64,000 nt of DNA from Triglochin maritima (taxonomy: Eukaryota > Streptophyta > Magnoliopsida > Alismatales > Juncaginaceae), in assembly GCA_963682175.1 (NCBI GenBank), contig OY821775.1, forward strand, positions 14,790,501 to 14,854,500, read 5' to 3'. The position numbers and the translations under genes are program-made. Below, piece by piece: positions 59,802 to 64,000 of this stretch (position 1 is the first letter of the stretch; the number at the start of each line of letters is the position of its first letter). The notes below the pieces were generated by a model, which worked only from the letters and a program-made list of their open reading frames with translations, did not search any database and was not told the origin of the DNA.

Positions 59802-62800
59802 TGTTATCAGCTTGAGGCCCTGGTAGCATTGTAGGCATCGCCTAAGGTAACAAACCATATCTTTGATACTCATGAGATGTGATTTTTGTTTCTTTTGTCA
59901 CATGTAAACATTTGAATATTCAAAGTATTGGTTTGTGCATATTTTACTTTTTTTGTTCTCTTTAATAGCCACGTTTTCAAAGAAATATGAGATAAAGCCA
60001 TACATAAACAAAGGTCTGGTTTGTGGTTCATGTGCGACCACCTAAATAGTTTGTAAAGAACTCTTGTACTTCAATTTCCCCTTCAAAAGATGATATATTT
60101 TTCTTTTGTCGTTTGTTCTTGAGGAAAACAAGTACTTAAGTTGTAAATATTTGTATGTCTTTCATGTTTAAATTCCATGTTTGTCCATATTTTCGTTGAT
60201 GGGTCGTACATGAATGGTGGTCGATCATTTTCTTTTCTAGGTTTGCATGAGCATATATGAAATTTATGGATATTAATCATTATAGTCCATTCTTGATACA
60301 TGTAATGCATGGTCCTGATTGTGATTATTTTTTGTTTGAAATCTGCACAATTTATTCTCAACATTTATATATGATTGAGTATATTCGTGGTTTCTTTTTT
60401 GTGAGTTGCCTTGTATGCACAGATGTGGCACAAATGCTCTTCTATACGTTTGGATAAGGAGACATTACCAATTTGATTTCATTACCCACATAATGCATAT
60501 GAGTTATTGACATAATGGACTTTCAATGTCCATTGTTTCTATTGTGTATACTTTTAAATGCAAATTCATGCCAATTGATCTTAATTTCTTACAATCATTA
60601 AGAATCAAGTGATTCACACGTATAAGTTATATGAATGTTTAGTATCATATTGATTAAAAGAGTATTTGTAAAGTGGTTAAAGAATGTGATTATTAGTTTT
60701 GATGCATCACATGATTATTTACAACACTATTATGAGTATTCATCTCGTGAGCACATTATATCCATTTTGATATTATATATATATATATAGACAATAAAAT
60801 GTGGTACATTGTAGTGGAATTTGAATTACCATGTTATAAAAGATTATTTACCCTTACTCATATTGTTACTGAAAATAATATGCATTAGCCCAGAAGGCGA
60901 AGATCTTCATATTCATTCAATGCTACTATACAAATATTTAGAAATTATTTATTTAAAGAATGTTATGGAATTTTATGATAATCCTCGAAGGATTTGTAAG
61001 ACCATCAAAATGACATACAAATAACTAATTGAGTAAAAATGCACGTCGATTTCTAAATCAAACCTTATGGCCAGAAGACCATAAATATATAGTTTAGTAC
61101 TAAAAGAGAAATATTTTATTGATCACTTTACAAATTAATGACTCAATACTATAGGAATAGTACGGAGTCAAAAGCCACAAGTTTTGGATTATGCATTACA
61201 TGTGCTTGAAAGTCATGAACATGAATTATTTCAAAATCACGATATTTTTCCTCGTATATTTATTGGTGCCTGAAGCACACACTACAACGCACCACGAAAT
61301 AAGAGCCTAAGTAGTGGGAGAGAAATTGTGCAAATAAGAAGTTTTTTTTGAAATGACTCTCGAAGGCAAACTTGACAAAATAGGCCTAGAAGCGCCCAAA
61401 TAAAATTATCACTTATATTTTTATGAATGTCAGCATTGGTATTGTTTTTGTGAAACTTTAACTACCATTGTTGACTTCTATCAGTTGAACAAAAATGAGG
61501 TCAAGTTTATCGACTGATTTGGACAATAAACGAGTCCCTCAGTTGCTAGAACATCTCTCAAATATGATAAATTTATTGAACACTTCTTATTGCTCATATT
61601 TATATGTCTTATATAATTTAGACACGGTTTATCAACATGTATATCTACCATTTTTTTATTAGACCAATATCATATTATAGAAACTCAATTTACTTGTGCG
61701 ATAATGAATAAAGTGTTCCCATCCTGCTTTTAAAGCCCCTGAAGGGCTAAGTTTTCGTTGTCCAATCGAATAATCATATATATGATGTATATTTTCTAGC
61801 ATTAGGGGGAGAATCTAGAAGCTTAAAGAGTGTCAAGAAAATATATATGTTGAACCCGAAGTTTATAAAAAAGATTATAAGTCAAATGAAGAATGCCAAG
61901 AAAATGAACTACGTTGAACCAAGTTCATAAAAAGAATATACATACAAATATGATTAAACCTAAAGTTCATAAACTAATTAACTTGCAATATCTAGCAAGT
62001 AATTGTCATACATATTTATTGATCAGAAATGAGTGACTCAAATCTTGTATTACACTTTTACTAGATGTAAACACACATAGTATTAAATGGAGATCTCCGC
62101 AATATAAGATATATTGAGCTCAACCGATGCCAAAAGCGTGGACCGAAAAATAGATCATCCGTAGAAATAAAAATAAAAGTTAGTCATTTATTACTCCTCG
62201 TGAAGAGGTTATTTCTGGAGAATACAAACCGGTAAAATAAATGCAGCTACTAAACAAAAGAAATTCCAGAAATACATAATGGTCAAATCCTAATGTTTGG
62301 GAAACGACGAGGATCTGATTATTATTGACATAAAAGTTGTAATCAACTATGTCGATACGAGAAAGATATTAAATAATTAAAATTATTGTCGATAATTCAT
62401 CCGCCTTCTTTATAGCATGCTATTTGAAGAGAAAACTTGGATCCAAAACCCATAATATTATAAGAATGCCAGAAGCATTCGTATTTTAAATGAATAAAAA
62501 AGGTGAATAATGTAGAACTAAACTCGTTGAATAAACATATTGTTTGGACATGTAGTCCAAATTTCTATTTGATTACTTAAATTATATCCCTGAAGGATAC
62601 AAATAGGAATCACAATAGAAGTGTATTCGCAGGACCCAACGCCCATCGTGATGTTACTTATTCTCTCGTAATATTAATAATACGTTATGTTACATGATCA
62701 GTATGACTTATGAATAGATATGCATAAAAGATATGTTGTGACTTTAAAGTTTTATAAGTCACTTGATGTTGGTACTTATATGAGAGTCCCTAAAGGACTA

Positions 62801-64000
62801 ATATGACAAAGTATATTATATAATGACAAGAATCAAAATATGCACTATACAACTTTTGAAAAAATCACTATATGAAGAAACAAGTAAGAGTGTTCATATA
62901 ACCTCTTCAATCAAAATCATCCCAAAGAATGATACGAAGTTGATCTTATTCGTCCATATGTTTTACCCAATATTAAAATTTACAACTATTTGTTATATTT
63001 CTATATTAAAATTTACAACTATTTGTTATATTTCTATGACTCGACGTCATAGGACCTCATGTAGTGTTTTTCTAAACATGTGAAATTTTTACAAAACGAA
63101 ATTTTGAAATAAATGACTAGAGAATCGGATTTTCGACCTGAAGTTTGAACATTCTCCAGAAGAGAATTGGTACAATGATTAAATTGTAGAAAGAAAAATA
63201 TTCTACTAAAATGCTCACCTTTTAGCACACTAACAATAGGTCGTCTATTGTATATCGAACAAAGATCCAATTGTAATAATAATCTAAAGATGTTGCAATA
63301 GGACGTGAAGTTCATTATCAGAACGTCATCAAAATTTTCTTATAACTTGAAACCTAATAAGGTTCATAGTAAAAGTTTTATCTAAGCATAATGTTTCTCT
63401 GAAAACATTTAGATGACGTTCGAGGATCTATCAATATCTAGTCTTGCGATAAAGATTTACATTAGTGATGTTTCCTACATGTCCGATCCACATCACTTAT
63501 TATCACAAACTATTTGGTATCATTATATGGAGTCATTACAATTTTATGCAAGTTGGTGTATCAGTTATTGATTCTTACATTTTCATATCGCTAAGATCAA
63601 TATAAATATGAGACATCTTTAAATTGTCCATGAGTAATATCTTTTGAGGTAACATGGTCATATTTTGCAAAAGTTACCACAGTTTGTATTACTCCCAGTA
63701 TATCATTTGAGAAAAATTATGCAAACATATTTCACAATCTTTTTATCTAAGTGAATATAGTAAATATTTATCAAATCTGTTTAACTATAATGTATTTGTT
63801 TATTAAATCCTCATGCACTTTTGTGTTTAAGAACTTTGTAAAATATATTTGTAAGTTTGGTAAACTACGAATCAGGGGAGCGGATTCATATTTATCTCCC
63901 CTGAAGGACCGATATCCGTGAAGGATAAAACCCGGAAAGCTTGTAGTTGCACTCTTTTTCCCTTTTTCCAATTATTGTCCTAAAAGGTTTTATTGGTTAA
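59802..64000 (+). pseudogene. Heavily decayed Ty1/copia internal region
   Basis: No long frame survives, but landmarks fall in copia order. TTAGGGGGAGAATC lies at about 61802, and YIPEGYK-like text at 62580-62600. GVPKGL-like text sits at about 62785, then LLKKSLYEETSKSVH at 62860. The latter lies where QKSLYGLKQSGRMW is usual in the reverse transcriptase. VSYMSDPHH at about 63470 stands for the RNase H YLSDPHK block. ATCAGGGGAGCGG at about 63871 and CACTCTTTTTCCCTTTTTCC at about 63950 resemble the polypurine tract and 3' LTR start. The region 59900-61700 is very AT-rich with no readable domain. Confidence 0.6.

Overview
The window is nuclear DNA from a flowering plant. It has spliced GT-AG genes with long AT-rich introns, a plastid-targeted enzyme, and a dense load of LTR retrotransposons and hAT-like DNA transposons. 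I cannot name the species from the sequence alone.

The gene-rich left end (1 to about 14 kb) holds three ordinary genes. They are the 3' end of transketolase (1-888, +), a complete eight-exon 5-enolpyruvylshikimate-3-phosphate synthase gene (5904-9485, +, 514 aa), and a complete seven-exon ICln/pICln gene (10349-13863, -, 220 aa) that converges on it. Transketolase supplies erythrose-4-phosphate to the shikimate pathway in which EPSP synthase acts. The spacer between the first two genes is a nest of small hAT-like elements, two of which have clean 8-bp target duplications.

From about 14.9 to 33.8 kb lies a local cluster of duplicated, mostly broken armadillo-repeat genes. They resemble the plant ARMADILLO REPEAT ONLY (ARO) family. 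There are four main copies: A 16.3 kb, B 20.0-21.75 kb, C 24.3-25.2 kb and D 31.2-33.6 kb, with homologous upstream segments. Mixed in are a gypsy-type LTR (17.4-19.0 kb), a plant-mobile-domain fragment (19.4-19.8 kb), an internally deleted hAT element with intact ends (25482-27917), and a small two-exon GRF-zinc-finger gene (28420-28917, -).

From 33.8 kb to the end the window is almost entirely retrotransposons. It contains a solo LTR with TSD TTACT (33820-35587) and a related LTR (35641 to about 45135) split by a young gag-protease-only LTR element (37623-44968, TSD ATGTA). These are followed by a solo LTR of another family (45746-47917, -, TSD CCTAA) and a decayed Ty1/copia gag-pol (48.9-52.66 kb). 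That copia copy is cut by a hAT-like element carrying exons of a host phosphoesterase gene. Further right are a broken gypsy pol on the minus strand (54.7-56.9 kb), a gypsy 3' end with its LTR (57.4-59.36 kb), and a very decayed copia element to the window end. Two unrelated LTR families share arrays of the 10-bp palindrome CGGTCGACCG, and the gag-only element carries its own GC-rich palindromes. This shared architecture is the most unusual pattern seen here. All homology calls were made by reading translations; no search was run.
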